From Bryocella elongata (GTDB lineage: Bacteria; Acidobacteriota; Terriglobia; Terriglobales; Acidobacteriaceae): a stretch of DNA of 64,000 bases. The stretch lies in NCBI RefSeq assembly GCF_900108185.1, contig NZ_FNVA01000006.1, positions 62,001 through 126,000 of the forward strand, written 5' to 3'. Under the pieces are notes generated by a model. It was given only the letters and a program-made list of their open reading frames with translations. It did no database searches and was not told the origin of the DNA. Below are positions 28,420 to 36,907 of the stretch, piece by piece. The position numbers were made by a program, and so were the translations under genes. The stretch's first letter is position 1. Every line of letters starts with the position of its first letter.

Positions 28420-29720
28420 TCTCCGCGGGCCTTTGCGAAAAAGTCCGGTGCTCCAACCTGGCCTCCTTTGAGGACGAGTTCGAACGGGCCTCCGTCTTTC
28501 ATGTCGCGATGTGCGAGGCAGAGTGGTGCACCGGGATCGAGCGATGCCAGCCATGTCAGTGCCGTGACCTCTAGCTCCTGTACCGCGTGAGAGCTCGTAT
28601 CTCCGCCACAAAAGACGACACGCTGAACCGCAGTACGCTTCAGCAACTCGATCGCCAGTTGGCCCAGAGATGCTCCAAGAGCCGCACCCTCCGGCTGTTC
28701 AGGCGACTCACCAACCGCGGTGTAGATCAGGACGTCTCGCGCGGCGTTCAGTGCTTCGGCAGCCTCTGCAATCACGAGCGCGCGAGTGGCCCCGTTGGCA
28801 GAATCAAGCCACACCGATGGATCGATTCGAATGCCGTGAAAGCCGTTCTGCACCGACCACTGGATCTGCCTTGCAGTGGCCGCTGAGCAGGATCCACTGA
28901 GCACCAGCAGTGGCGAGGTTGGACTGACCTCTGTGGAAGATGGAGATGTTTGCAAGAGTCCGTCCCCGTCCCATGCCCGCAGCAATGCCGAGGTCAAGCC
29001 CGAGCTCGAGGCTGAGAAGATCGGGCCTGCCTTGCCCTTCGCCCATAGGACGGTACCGATGCAGGCCAGCGACATCGCATCCACTGTGTCGAACAGCACG
29101 ACCTGAACGCCTTCCTCCAGAATCGCCTGCAGGGCTGCTTGCGTCCGCTCAGTCGATGCCAGCGCATCGTGCGGCATGTGCCCGACGCGTATGTCGCTCT
29201 GATGCGAGAGATGCTTCGCAAGATCCGGCTCACGCATCGGCGTCACGGGATGCCGGCTCATCGGATGCCGATCGATCCGATGAATCATGCCATCGGGCGC
29301 GGCTGCGAAGAGGCGGCCATCCATCACATAACGTCGCAGATGAGGCGCGCCGACCACGATGGGGACGAACTCCGGCGCAAACGTGCGCAAACCAATCTCG
29401 ATGGCGCGACCAATGTTCCCTACCTGTCGTGATGAGTCAAACGTGCTGCACACCTTGTAGTGCGTGATTGGCGCTCCGAAGCTGCGCAACGCCTCGAACA
29501 GCCTGGGCAGGTGTTGGTCCATCCACTCCGGCGTTTGAGATCGCGCATCGCCCGCGACACCAAAGGCCCGCAGCCCGGGGAAGTGGTCCAGCTGTTCCGG
29601 CGTTGGCGGAGCGAGAAACAGCGCCGCAGGCACGCCTCCCAATGCGAGCTGCTCGAGAATATCGGTCGAGCCGGTGAAGTCGTCGCCATAGAAGGTGTAC
29701 AGCAGCGAAGGGTCGTTCAT
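28416..29720 (-). CDS. Four-carbon acid sugar kinase family (DUF1537), 3-oxo-isoapionate-kinase-like
   Basis: 434 residues with the N-terminal domain opening LLYTFYGDDFTGSTD (substrate-binding region of the OtnK/DUF1537 family) and the C-terminal nucleotide-binding block CGGDTSSHAVQEL. Family members phosphorylate threonate, erythronate or 3-oxo-isoapionate (OiaK). Being next to a RuBisCO-like protein, as in known apionate clusters, makes an OiaK-like role the first guess. The start is ATG 29720; a TTG six bases upstream overlaps the RLP stop. Substrate not proven by sequence. Confidence 0.85.
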   Translation of the reverse strand: MNDPSLLYTFYGDDFTGSTDILEQLALGGVPAALFLAPPTPEQLDHFPGLRAFGVAGDARSQTPEWMDQHLPRLFEALRSFGAPITHYKVCSTFDSSRQVGNIGRAIEIGLRTFAPEFVPIVVGAPHLRRYVMDGRLFAAAPDGMIHRIDRHPMSRHPVTPMREPDLAKHLSHQSDIRVGHMPHDALASTERTQAALQAILEEGVQVVLFDTVDAMSLACIGTVLWAKGKAGPIFSASSSGLTSALLRAWDGDGLLQTSPSSTEVSPTSPLLVLSGSCSAATARQIQWSVQNGFHGIRIDPSVWLDSANGATRALVIAEAAEALNAARDVLIYTAVGESPEQPEGAALGASLGQLAIELLKRTAVQRVVFCGGDTSSHAVQELEVTALTWLASLDPGAPLCLAHRDMKDGGPFELVLKGGQVGAPDFFAKARGD

Positions 29721-29722
29721 GC

Positions 29723-31003
29723 TCAAGCCCCGAACGTTGCAAGCGCTGCCGCAAGCTCAGGATGGCTCGCGGCATACTCTCCGAGCGCCATGCCTGCGGC
29801 CGCTGCATCCCATGCCTGTTGCAGGCTGCGTACTCCCGCGGCGGCGCCCATGGGATGTCCTAGGATCCCACCACCGGCCGCAAAGATGAGGTCGGTGGTC
29901 CCAATCGCTGCGTAGGTTCCAGGAGCCTGCCGTGCTGATTGGCCGGACGAGAAGACTGGCATGATCTCGCAGCCTGGATTCGGCGGCGCGAACATCGGCG
30001 TCAGGCACTCGCGCGCCGACGCGATCACCGACTCATCGCTCTCGCAGAACTTGTTCTGCAGTCCGTTGACGTGCAGATGATCGACGCCTGCGAGGCGCCA
30101 TAACTTTTGTGCCGCGACGAAGCTCATGCCCAGCGCCGGCGAGCGGCCCATCATGCCCCAACCGTTGCGATGGCCGTGGATCACCAGCTGCGAATGTTTG
30201 CGGAAGGCTGTCATCGCAGGCAGTCCTACGGAGTGAATGCTGATCATCGCGCAGGTCCCGCCGTGGCTCACAAGATGATCATGCCGAGACAGCATCTCGT
30301 CCAGTTCGCCCGTGACGTTCGCCGCGTACATCACCTTGCGGCCGGTGCGGTCGAAGATCTCTCGAAGTACGGCGAGCACCGCTGATGTGCGCTCTACGAA
30401 CGGGCATCGAGGGCCATCGCTCTGCAGCTCATCATCTTTGATGAAGTCGACGCCCGCCTCAGCGAGCACCCGCACTTGTTCTGCCGTCTGCGTCGGGACC
30501 ATGCCAACGCTGGGCTTGATGATGGTACCGATGAGCGGACGTCCGTAAACGCCAGTCACCTCGCGTGTTCCTGCGACACCAAACTGCGGTCCCTGGTAAC
30601 GCGTAAGGAAGGCAGGTGGGAGAGTGAGATCAAGCAGCTTGAGCCCGGAGAACGCGCGCAGCTCCGAGAGGTTTCCTGCCACAGTCGCGAGCAGGTTCGG
30701 TAGCGAAGGCCCTATGTTGTGCAGAGGCCACGAGAGCGTCACCTGCGCTGTGCGGCGCACACCATCCCAGTTCGCTGGAGTGCCGCTGCCAGGAAGGCTG
30801 GGTTCCACTGTGGGCAAGCCCTCAACGATGCTCTCAACGCGCGCAGCGAACTTCTCACGCAGCTCTTCTGTCTCTCCAGGAACGCGCAGAAACGTACCCG
30901 TCGACTGCTCGCCGGCCATGGTTGCCGCAGCCTGCTCGAGAGGGAATGCCGTTTCGATAAAGTAGCGGGCGAAGAGGCGATCGTTGCTGTTGCTTGTGCT
31001 CAT
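29723..31003 (-). CDS. RuBisCO-like protein (RLP), apionate-pathway type decarboxylase or hydrolase
   Basis: 426 residues. RuBisCO large-chain fold: TIIKPSVGM with Lys163 (equivalent of RuBisCO Lys175), FIKDDE with Lys189 (carbamylated Lys201 equivalent) and metal ligands Asp191 and Glu192, the IHGHRNG block, and a loop-6-like NGLQNKF. Thus the enolisation centre is intact. RLPs paired with a DUF1537 kinase are known as 3-oxo-isoapionate-4-phosphate decarboxylase (OiaX) or transcarboxylase/hydrolase (OiaT); I cannot tell which. Start 31003 has AAAGAG five bases away; ATG 31036 overlapping the GH127 stop is an alternative. Confidence 0.9.
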   Translation of the reverse strand: MSTSNSNDRLFARYFIETAFPLEQAAATMAGEQSTGTFLRVPGETEELREKFAARVESIVEGLPTVEPSLPGSGTPANWDGVRRTAQVTLSWPLHNIGPSLPNLLATVAGNLSELRAFSGLKLLDLTLPPAFLTRYQGPQFGVAGTREVTGVYGRPLIGTIIKPSVGMVPTQTAEQVRVLAEAGVDFIKDDELQSDGPRCPFVERTSAVLAVLREIFDRTGRKVMYAANVTGELDEMLSRHDHLVSHGGTCAMISIHSVGLPAMTAFRKHSQLVIHGHRNGWGMMGRSPALGMSFVAAQKLWRLAGVDHLHVNGLQNKFCESDESVIASARECLTPMFAPPNPGCEIMPVFSSGQSARQAPGTYAAIGTTDLIFAAGGGILGHPMGAAAGVRSLQQAWDAAAAGMALGEYAASHPELAAALATFGA

Positions 31004-31032
31004 CTGATCTCTTTGTTCACGTCCCGTGGAAG

Positions 31033-32829
31033 TCATGCCTTCGTGAAGTAAGCCGTGTACGTCTGGTTCACGATGCGATGCAGCGGCACATACACCGTGC
31101 TTATGCCCGCGACTGTCTCGGTGAAGGTGTCGGCGCCGGAAGGCTTCAGGCTTGCCGGTAGCACACGCCGTCCAGGCTGCGCCTGTTTCGCTCCTTCGAT
31201 AGCCACGTACTGAACGGGTCCTCGCATCAGCGCGACGGTATCGGGATGTTGTTCATCAACGGCCTCCATGCGGAAGTCCTGGGGCACTTCGAGTTCGATC
31301 ACATCTCCGCTATGCCACGTTCGCTTGATCGCAGCAAAGCTTCCGGTCGATGCGTTGAGAGCTACGCTGCGCCCGTTGATCTTCAAGGATGCCGGCCGCG
31401 CCAGCCACGCAGGGAGCCGGAGGTACAACGTGTATTCGGCGCTGCGATCCGCCGTGAGCGCTATCGCCACGTGATCCGTGGTTGGGAACTCCGTCGTCTG
31501 TTCAAGTGTGACGTTAGCTCCTCGAGCGTTAAACCGCACGCGTGAAGGAGTGTAGAGCGTCACGTAGTAACCATCGTCAGAGGTAAAGCCCAGGTTGAGC
31601 GGATAATCCGCCACCGTCTGTACAAGAGTGCCGGAGCAGCACGGCCACTTCTTCTGGTAATACACCTTCACCGCACCAGGCGAATACGTCGAGTAGTAGA
31701 AGTACCCTCCATCGGAGTCCGGCGGAAGGGATGCAAGAATCGTGTTGAAGAGCACGCGTTCAAGATAGTCGGCATGTGCCGTCGAAGTCGGCCGCGCGCT
31801 GCGAAGAAGATAGCGGCTCAACTTGGTCGCGGCATAAGAGCCGCATGGTGTCTCGAAGTGATCCTGCGTCGTCGAGAGCGCCGCGAATAACTCGCCGCGA
31901 TGAGGCGTAATCAATGTCTCGTTGGGGCCGTAGCCGCCGGAGGCGTAAGCCTGCGTCGAGGTGAGAAGTGTGAACGCCCTCTGCATCGCGTCGCGGTACA
32001 TGGTGTCGCCGAGTTCCGCATAGGCGCGGCCCGCGGACGACAGAGCCATCACGTGCGAGTAGGCATGCTGGCCAGGGAACGGATCCTCGCCGCGTGCCAG
32101 CGGAGCAAACATTTCGCGATCGAGGAGGTAACGTTGCGCATAGTCGCGCAAGCGAGGGTCGCCGGTCAACGATGCACCGGCAAAGAGGTTCTCCGGCATG
32201 ACGAAGGTCTCATCATAGGGCGGGTTCTTCTTGCCGATGCGATCGCGACCCTTCGCGGGCAGTAATCCCTGCGCTCCATCAAAGACTCGCGTCAGCAGCC
32301 CTTTGGCGGAGTTGTCATCCGTGAGCGTTGCCGCATCGATGAGGCCGCAGAAATGCTTGTCCAGGGTGTAACAGACCCACAGATTGGTCTGCGGCCGAAG
32401 GATGCTCTCGTTCTTCGGACCAAGCGTTTCTCCGAAGCCCGCGACGAGCGCCTGCGCCTTGTCGCGGGCAGCGGCGTCGCCGGTGCTCGCACTGATCCGT
32501 GACAACCCCGAGATGTATTGGCCGAGGGCATGTCCCGGCACGAAGCCATCGGTGTCGTACCACCCGCCCATGTCGGCGCCAGGTGCAGTAAGCCCCGCGC
32601 GCTGGCGGTAAACCTTCAGCAACCGGTCGTTTGAGAGCGAGAGGAAGTGGGCATGTACCGCATCGTAGTGCGCTGCAAGTGGACCACCCGTGAGCTGCGC
32701 ATCGGCGTATGCGAGCTCCGTCAAGGGCTCGCGGCCTGCAGGGGCGGTGGTCTCAGCGAAAGATGGCATGGACACGCTCGCCGAGAGCGCCGCTGTGGTC
32801 TTCAGGAAGCTTCGCCGCGTTAGCGCCAT
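31033..32829 (-). CDS. GH127-family hydrolase (beta-L-arabinofuranosidase type), Tat-exported
   Basis: 598 residues. Twin-arginine signal LTRRSFLKTTAALSAS. The GH127 zinc-site pattern is present: Glu326 and Cys329 (HFETPCGSY; Cys is two residues further than in the usual ETC motif) and Cys397-Cys398 (PCCSG). In the characterised family one of the Cys residues is the nucleophile. Members hydrolyse beta-L-arabinofuranosides, and from memory one RG-II member removes aceric acid. The chosen ATG has AAGGGAG eight bases upstream. It lies between a GH78-type gene and the RLP, with which its stop overlaps one candidate start, so extracellular release and intracellular catabolism may be co-expressed. 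Confidence 0.88.
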   Translation of the reverse strand: MALTRRSFLKTTAALSASVSMPSFAETTAPAGREPLTELAYADAQLTGGPLAAHYDAVHAHFLSLSNDRLLKVYRQRAGLTAPGADMGGWYDTDGFVPGHALGQYISGLSRISASTGDAAARDKAQALVAGFGETLGPKNESILRPQTNLWVCYTLDKHFCGLIDAATLTDDNSAKGLLTRVFDGAQGLLPAKGRDRIGKKNPPYDETFVMPENLFAGASLTGDPRLRDYAQRYLLDREMFAPLARGEDPFPGQHAYSHVMALSSAGRAYAELGDTMYRDAMQRAFTLLTSTQAYASGGYGPNETLITPHRGELFAALSTTQDHFETPCGSYAATKLSRYLLRSARPTSTAHADYLERVLFNTILASLPPDSDGGYFYYSTYSPGAVKVYYQKKWPCCSGTLVQTVADYPLNLGFTSDDGYYVTLYTPSRVRFNARGANVTLEQTTEFPTTDHVAIALTADRSAEYTLYLRLPAWLARPASLKINGRSVALNASTGSFAAIKRTWHSGDVIELEVPQDFRMEAVDEQHPDTVALMRGPVQYVAIEGAKQAQPGRRVLPASLKPSGADTFTETVAGISTVYVPLHRIVNQTYTAYFTKA

Positions 32830-32987
32830 GTTCCCCACTCCCTTTGATCTGTCTCACATGCACTCATTCTGCGAAGGGTATCGCATCGGAGCAGTATTGA
32901 TCACGTCTCGGACGACCCGGAATTGCGATTCGCGTCGCCAAGATCGATGCGGGTTCCAGATGTCGGAACCCACATCCGGGCAGTTGG

Positions 32988-35510
32988 CTAAGGCTGCGCG
33001 AACTCGTAGTGCCCCGAGTGCGTGAGGATCGCAGGTTCGGACTTGCCCGGAAGAAATACGCGGGCCCGCTCGATGCCCGCTGGAAGATCCATGGTCCAGG
33101 CCTTCGCGTGATCCAGTGAGACCGCGATTGGTCCATGTGGCGTCGCAACGGAACCGTGGGCATATTCCAGGCCCAACAGGTTGGGGTGGACATCGACGGA
33201 CGCGTAGCCAGGCGATGTCGCGCGCACGCCGAGCACATTCTGTTGCAACCACGGCGCGGGCCACGAAGCCCAACCGTGTGCGTACGACACAAAGTACCCG
33301 CTCGTCCCATCGGCCTGCAGCGAGAGATGCGGATCGGACTTCGGCCAGCGCAGATCGTAGGATTCCCAGAAGCTCGTTGCACCTTCATCGAGCATGCCGC
33401 CCCAATAAGTGCGAATCCAATCGAGAGCCGTCCGTTGATGGCCCGTCGCACTCATCGCGTCCAGTACATAGGCATTGAAGTATGGGCTGATGACCTGATC
33501 CTGCGGTGTGTCCTGCTTCACGTGCGCAAGAACTTGGCTCCAAATGGCGTCGTTGTCTTCAGGCGCAAGGTTGGTGAGCACGGCCATCGAGTTGATCTGC
33601 CATGTCGTCCCGACAGTATGAGTGACCAGGTCAAGGAATGTCTTGCGAGCTGCCTCACGCATCGTTTGGGCCCGTTGCTCGTATTGCTTCGCGGCAGCCT
33701 CATCGCCGGCTGCGCGCAACAATGCCGGAGCCGCCTCATACGCCCGCAGGAACTCAAGCGTAGAGCCGCGAAAGGTGTCATCGGTTGCACCATATAGGCC
33801 CGGAGCCCAGTCCACGAAGCCCCAGCCCTTGGAGTCGCGGCGTAGCAGACCGGTCTGTGCATCGAGGCTGCCGTCCATCGTTGCGAGGAGCTTCCGAAGC
33901 GCGTCATGTTCGCTGCGTACGTAGGCCACGTCGCCGCTGGCCTCATAGACCTTTGCAAGCGTCGTGATCCACTGCGCCGTGTACCCACCGATGCCGTTCA
34001 CTGCCTGCCCTGGTGCGGTGTCATCGGCGAGGTGCCTCAGCGTGTCTTCCAGAGCGAACGTATCGCCGAAGACACCAAGGATCGTACCGGCCTCCACATC
34101 GAGGTCTCCGGCCCAGCGCCCACGATCGCGCTTGGGTGCGTCCCAGATGTCATCCTGCATACAGAGATGCGCTGTGTAAGCTGCCGTCGCGAAGATGCGA
34201 TTCAGCCTGGCGTCCGAGGATTCGAAGCCTCCTTCATATTTCACCGGGTAGGTGATGGCCTCGGCGTGGATGGAACGGAACGGAATCCTCGGAGCACCGC
34301 GAAGGAACGTGATGCGTACATAACGAAACGCAGATTTCGGCCCGCGGGCCCTGCCGTTTGCGGGCACATCCAGAAGATTGGTGCCCAGGTAATTGCCGCC
34401 TCTCTGTCCCGGTGTGAGCCCCGTCGCCATCGCTTCCATCTCATCCTCCCCATAGGCGATGGAGAGCGTGGCATCTTGATCAGAGCCCGAATCTATGACG
34501 AGGCGACCAGCGATCTCCTTGCCGAAATCGACGAGCATCGCTGGCGCCTGTTCATCCGTGGGATGAGGTGCAGTCAGTTCGACAGTGAACGGCGCGACCG
34601 CATGCTCCTGCGTGATGGCCTCAACATGTTGGAGTTGCCCTTCGCCATCATAAGTACGCGTTACGCGAACCGCAGCGATTGGGATCGCGCGCAGGAAGCT
34701 CGACATGCCTGTGTAGCCGGGCCAGCCGTACATGCCCGCGTCCACCGACCACTGCCGAAACTCGATGTTGCCGTCGATGCTGCCCAGTGACTCCACCCTG
34801 GGCCACGCGCTGTCGTCGAACGCAGGGGACTGCCAATCGTCTTTCTTTGGTTCGGCGATGGAGCGCCACGTCGAGTTGGTGACCACGAGCGGGGGCGCGT
34901 CGTCATTGCCGAAGCGCCCGGCGAGCAGCTTCGCCGCAAAGACCTCGCCGTATCCAAACTGATGCAACGCCTCCGAGCCTGCTCCAGTCACGACTCCTCG
35001 GCCGCGGATCGCTTCAACGGCGAGGACGTTGTCTCCCTTGCGCAGTGCCGTGCCAACGTCAAAGTGGAAGACACGAAAGTTGATCGGAGCTTCAGGATTC
35101 GTACTGTTTGACCCCAGCAGCTTGCCATTCAGAAACACCTTGGCGTATCTTGGTCCCGCGATGAAGAGTGTTCCGAATTGCGGAACGGATTGCAGGTCAA
35201 AATGGCCACGAAAGATGTGATGTTCGAGCCGCAATCCCGTCTTCGCCCAGGAGTAGTGGCTTCGGTCGGCGCGCTTCACCGTGACGTCTCCAGCTGTCCA
35301 AACGAACTCCTCAAGGAGGTCCTTCTTACGGATTTCACCTGTGGAGGAATGATTTTGCCAAGGATCGAGCGGCTTTTCCGTGGATTGTGCGGCTGACATC
35401 AGCGCGATCGTGAGACTGGCAGCCGCACAGAATCGCAGGTTGCGTCTCAGCCAGCGTTGATGCGGCTGTGGGAGTTTCAGCGTGGGGAGGATCAAACTGG
35501 ATTTCACCAC
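32988..35510 (-). CDS. Alpha-L-rhamnosidase-like, GH78 (second copy)
   Basis: 840 residues. Signal-like segment at about 25-42, N-terminal beta-sandwich (LFIAGPRYAKVFLNGKLLG), then a six-hairpin catalytic domain with QDDIWDAPKRDRGRWAGDLD, and a C-terminal beta domain beginning GVRATSPGYASVDVHPNL. The DAPKRDRGRW motif replaces the usual DCPxRxERxGW, placing it in a divergent GH78 branch together with the protein at 43619. The start codon is GTG and lacks a good ribosome site. It heads an operon with GH127, RLP and kinase, and diverges from the regulator gene. Confidence 0.85.
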   Translation of the reverse strand: MVKSSLILPTLKLPQPHQRWLRRNLRFCAAASLTIALMSAAQSTEKPLDPWQNHSSTGEIRKKDLLEEFVWTAGDVTVKRADRSHYSWAKTGLRLEHHIFRGHFDLQSVPQFGTLFIAGPRYAKVFLNGKLLGSNSTNPEAPINFRVFHFDVGTALRKGDNVLAVEAIRGRGVVTGAGSEALHQFGYGEVFAAKLLAGRFGNDDAPPLVVTNSTWRSIAEPKKDDWQSPAFDDSAWPRVESLGSIDGNIEFRQWSVDAGMYGWPGYTGMSSFLRAIPIAAVRVTRTYDGEGQLQHVEAITQEHAVAPFTVELTAPHPTDEQAPAMLVDFGKEIAGRLVIDSGSDQDATLSIAYGEDEMEAMATGLTPGQRGGNYLGTNLLDVPANGRARGPKSAFRYVRITFLRGAPRIPFRSIHAEAITYPVKYEGGFESSDARLNRIFATAAYTAHLCMQDDIWDAPKRDRGRWAGDLDVEAGTILGVFGDTFALEDTLRHLADDTAPGQAVNGIGGYTAQWITTLAKVYEASGDVAYVRSEHDALRKLLATMDGSLDAQTGLLRRDSKGWGFVDWAPGLYGATDDTFRGSTLEFLRAYEAAPALLRAAGDEAAAKQYEQRAQTMREAARKTFLDLVTHTVGTTWQINSMAVLTNLAPEDNDAIWSQVLAHVKQDTPQDQVISPYFNAYVLDAMSATGHQRTALDWIRTYWGGMLDEGATSFWESYDLRWPKSDPHLSLQADGTSGYFVSYAHGWASWPAPWLQQNVLGVRATSPGYASVDVHPNLLGLEYAHGSVATPHGPIAVSLDHAKAWTMDLPAGIERARVFLPGKSEPAILTHSGHYEFAQP

Positions 35511-35558
35511 GACATGCTACGCCCGCCGCACCGAGAATGGGCTTGAAAATCGTCTACT

Positions 35559-35583
35559 CGATCGGTCACTCTTTCGCCGATCG
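35559..35583. promoter_or_regulatory. Inverted repeat, candidate operator
   Basis: Two perfect 7-base arms (CGATCGG and CCGATCG) separated by 11 bases lie between the divergent GH78/GH127/RLP operon and the hybrid regulator gene. The position and dyad symmetry suit an operator for the dimeric regulator encoded alongside. No second copy was found by eye in the window. Confidence 0.45.
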
Positions 35584-35612
35584 TAATCGTCGAAACCTCA
35601 GGATGTGAAACC

Positions 35613-36833
35613 ATGCCCCCCTCCTCGAAGCGCCCGCCCGAAGATGTCCCGGCCCTTACTACTCCTGCCACCGGAGGCCGACGTGGTGACCGGAATGAGT
35701 CGCAAACTGTGCTTCGCGCCTGCGATGTATTGAAGGCGTTCCGGTTCCGCGGAGAGGAACTCTGCCTGGCTGACGTCACCGAGCGCACGAGCCTGCCCAA
35801 GACCACCGCCTTCCGGCTCCTGCGGACGCTGATCCATGGCGGACTCATCGAGCGCGCGAGCGCGGGTCTGTATCGCAACTCCTTTGGGCCCGTACATGCG
35901 AAGCCTTACAGGATCGGCTTTGCCTCGCAGGGCGGCCTCAAGTTTGCGCAGGAGGTGCAGCACTCCATCGAACTCGCTTCGATGCGCGAGAACGTGCAAC
36001 TCATCACCGTCGACAATCGTTACTCCGCGCGCGAGGCCCTGCGGAATGCAGACCTCCTCATCCGCGAGCGTGTCGACATGGTGCTCGAGTTCCAGACCTA
36101 CGAGCGTGTCGCTCCGGTCATCGCTTCGAAGTTCCTGGAGGCCGATGTGCCGGTGATCGCGATCGAGGTTCCGCATCCGGGAGCAACCTACTTCGGTGCC
36201 AATAACTACAAGGCTGGGCTGATCGCAGGCCGCGCGCTTGGGCGCTGGGCACGTGAGAACTGGGGAGGGAAGATCGACCAGCTCGTCCTTCTGGAGTTAC
36301 CCATCGCAGGCTCGTTGGTCGAGCTCCGCATCACGGGATTCGTCGATGGTCTGCACTCGACATTGCCAGAGGTCGCGAACGTTCCGGCCGTACACCTCAA
36401 TGGCCGTGGCGACTTCGAACAGGTGCTCGAGACCATGCGGCAGTTCCTGCGCCGCACCCGCGCCAAACGTACGTTGATCGGAACGGTCAATGACGTCTGC
36501 GCCCTCGCTGCTCTGCGCGCGTATGAAGAAGTCGGCGCCAGTGACCGCATGGCAGTGGTCAGCCAGAACTGTATCCCCGAGGTGCGCGACGAGCTGCGCA
36601 AGGTGGACACGCGACTCGTAGGCTCGGTGGCGTACTTCCCGGAGCGTTACGGCAACGAGATCATCCCGCTGGCGCTCGGCATACTGCGCAAGAAGACGCA
36701 GACCCAGACTGTCTTCGTGAAGCATCAGCTCGTGACGCCTCGCAATGTGGATCTCATCTATCCGTTGGACGAACGTGGCGTCATCTCTCGAACCTTCAGC
36801 ACGATGGATGCGTCGCTGCGACCCGTCGCGTAG
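35613..36833 (+). CDS. Hybrid transcription regulator: IclR-type wHTH fused to sugar-binding PBP1 domain
   Basis: 406 residues. An N-terminal winged helix (about 45-93) reads LADVTERTSLPKTTAFRLLR, the IclR pattern, but the effector part is not the IclR GAF-like domain. From about 95 it is a periplasmic-binding-protein type 1 fold as in LacI/RbsB (YRIGFASQ, FGANNYKAGLIAGRALG, VVSQNCIPEVRDEL). It should sense a sugar directly and control the divergent GH78-GH127-RLP-kinase operon. ATG has AGGATG upstream. This domain pairing is unusual. Confidence 0.85.
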   Translation: MPPSSKRPPEDVPALTTPATGGRRGDRNESQTVLRACDVLKAFRFRGEELCLADVTERTSLPKTTAFRLLRTLIHGGLIERASAGLYRNSFGPVHAKPYRIGFASQGGLKFAQEVQHSIELASMRENVQLITVDNRYSAREALRNADLLIRERVDMVLEFQTYERVAPVIASKFLEADVPVIAIEVPHPGATYFGANNYKAGLIAGRALGRWARENWGGKIDQLVLLELPIAGSLVELRITGFVDGLHSTLPEVANVPAVHLNGRGDFEQVLETMRQFLRRTRAKRTLIGTVNDVCALAALRAYEEVGASDRMAVVSQNCIPEVRDELRKVDTRLVGSVAYFPERYGNEIIPLALGILRKKTQTQTVFVKHQLVTPRNVDLIYPLDERGVISRTFSTMDASLRPVA

Positions 36834-36845
36834 CTCTCTATCGAC

Positions 36846-36884
36846 CGAGGAAAAGCCCCGCAGATGTTTGCGGGCCTTTCCTCG
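36846..36884. terminator. Bidirectional terminator hairpin
   Basis: Imperfect stem with arms about 36846-36860 and 36870-36884 (one internal mismatch), A-rich on the left and T/C-rich on the right, between the convergent regulator and glycosidase genes. It can stop transcription from both sides. Confidence 0.7.
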
Positions 36885-36907
36885 TCCTGCGCCGTTGGCT
36901 CGACGGT

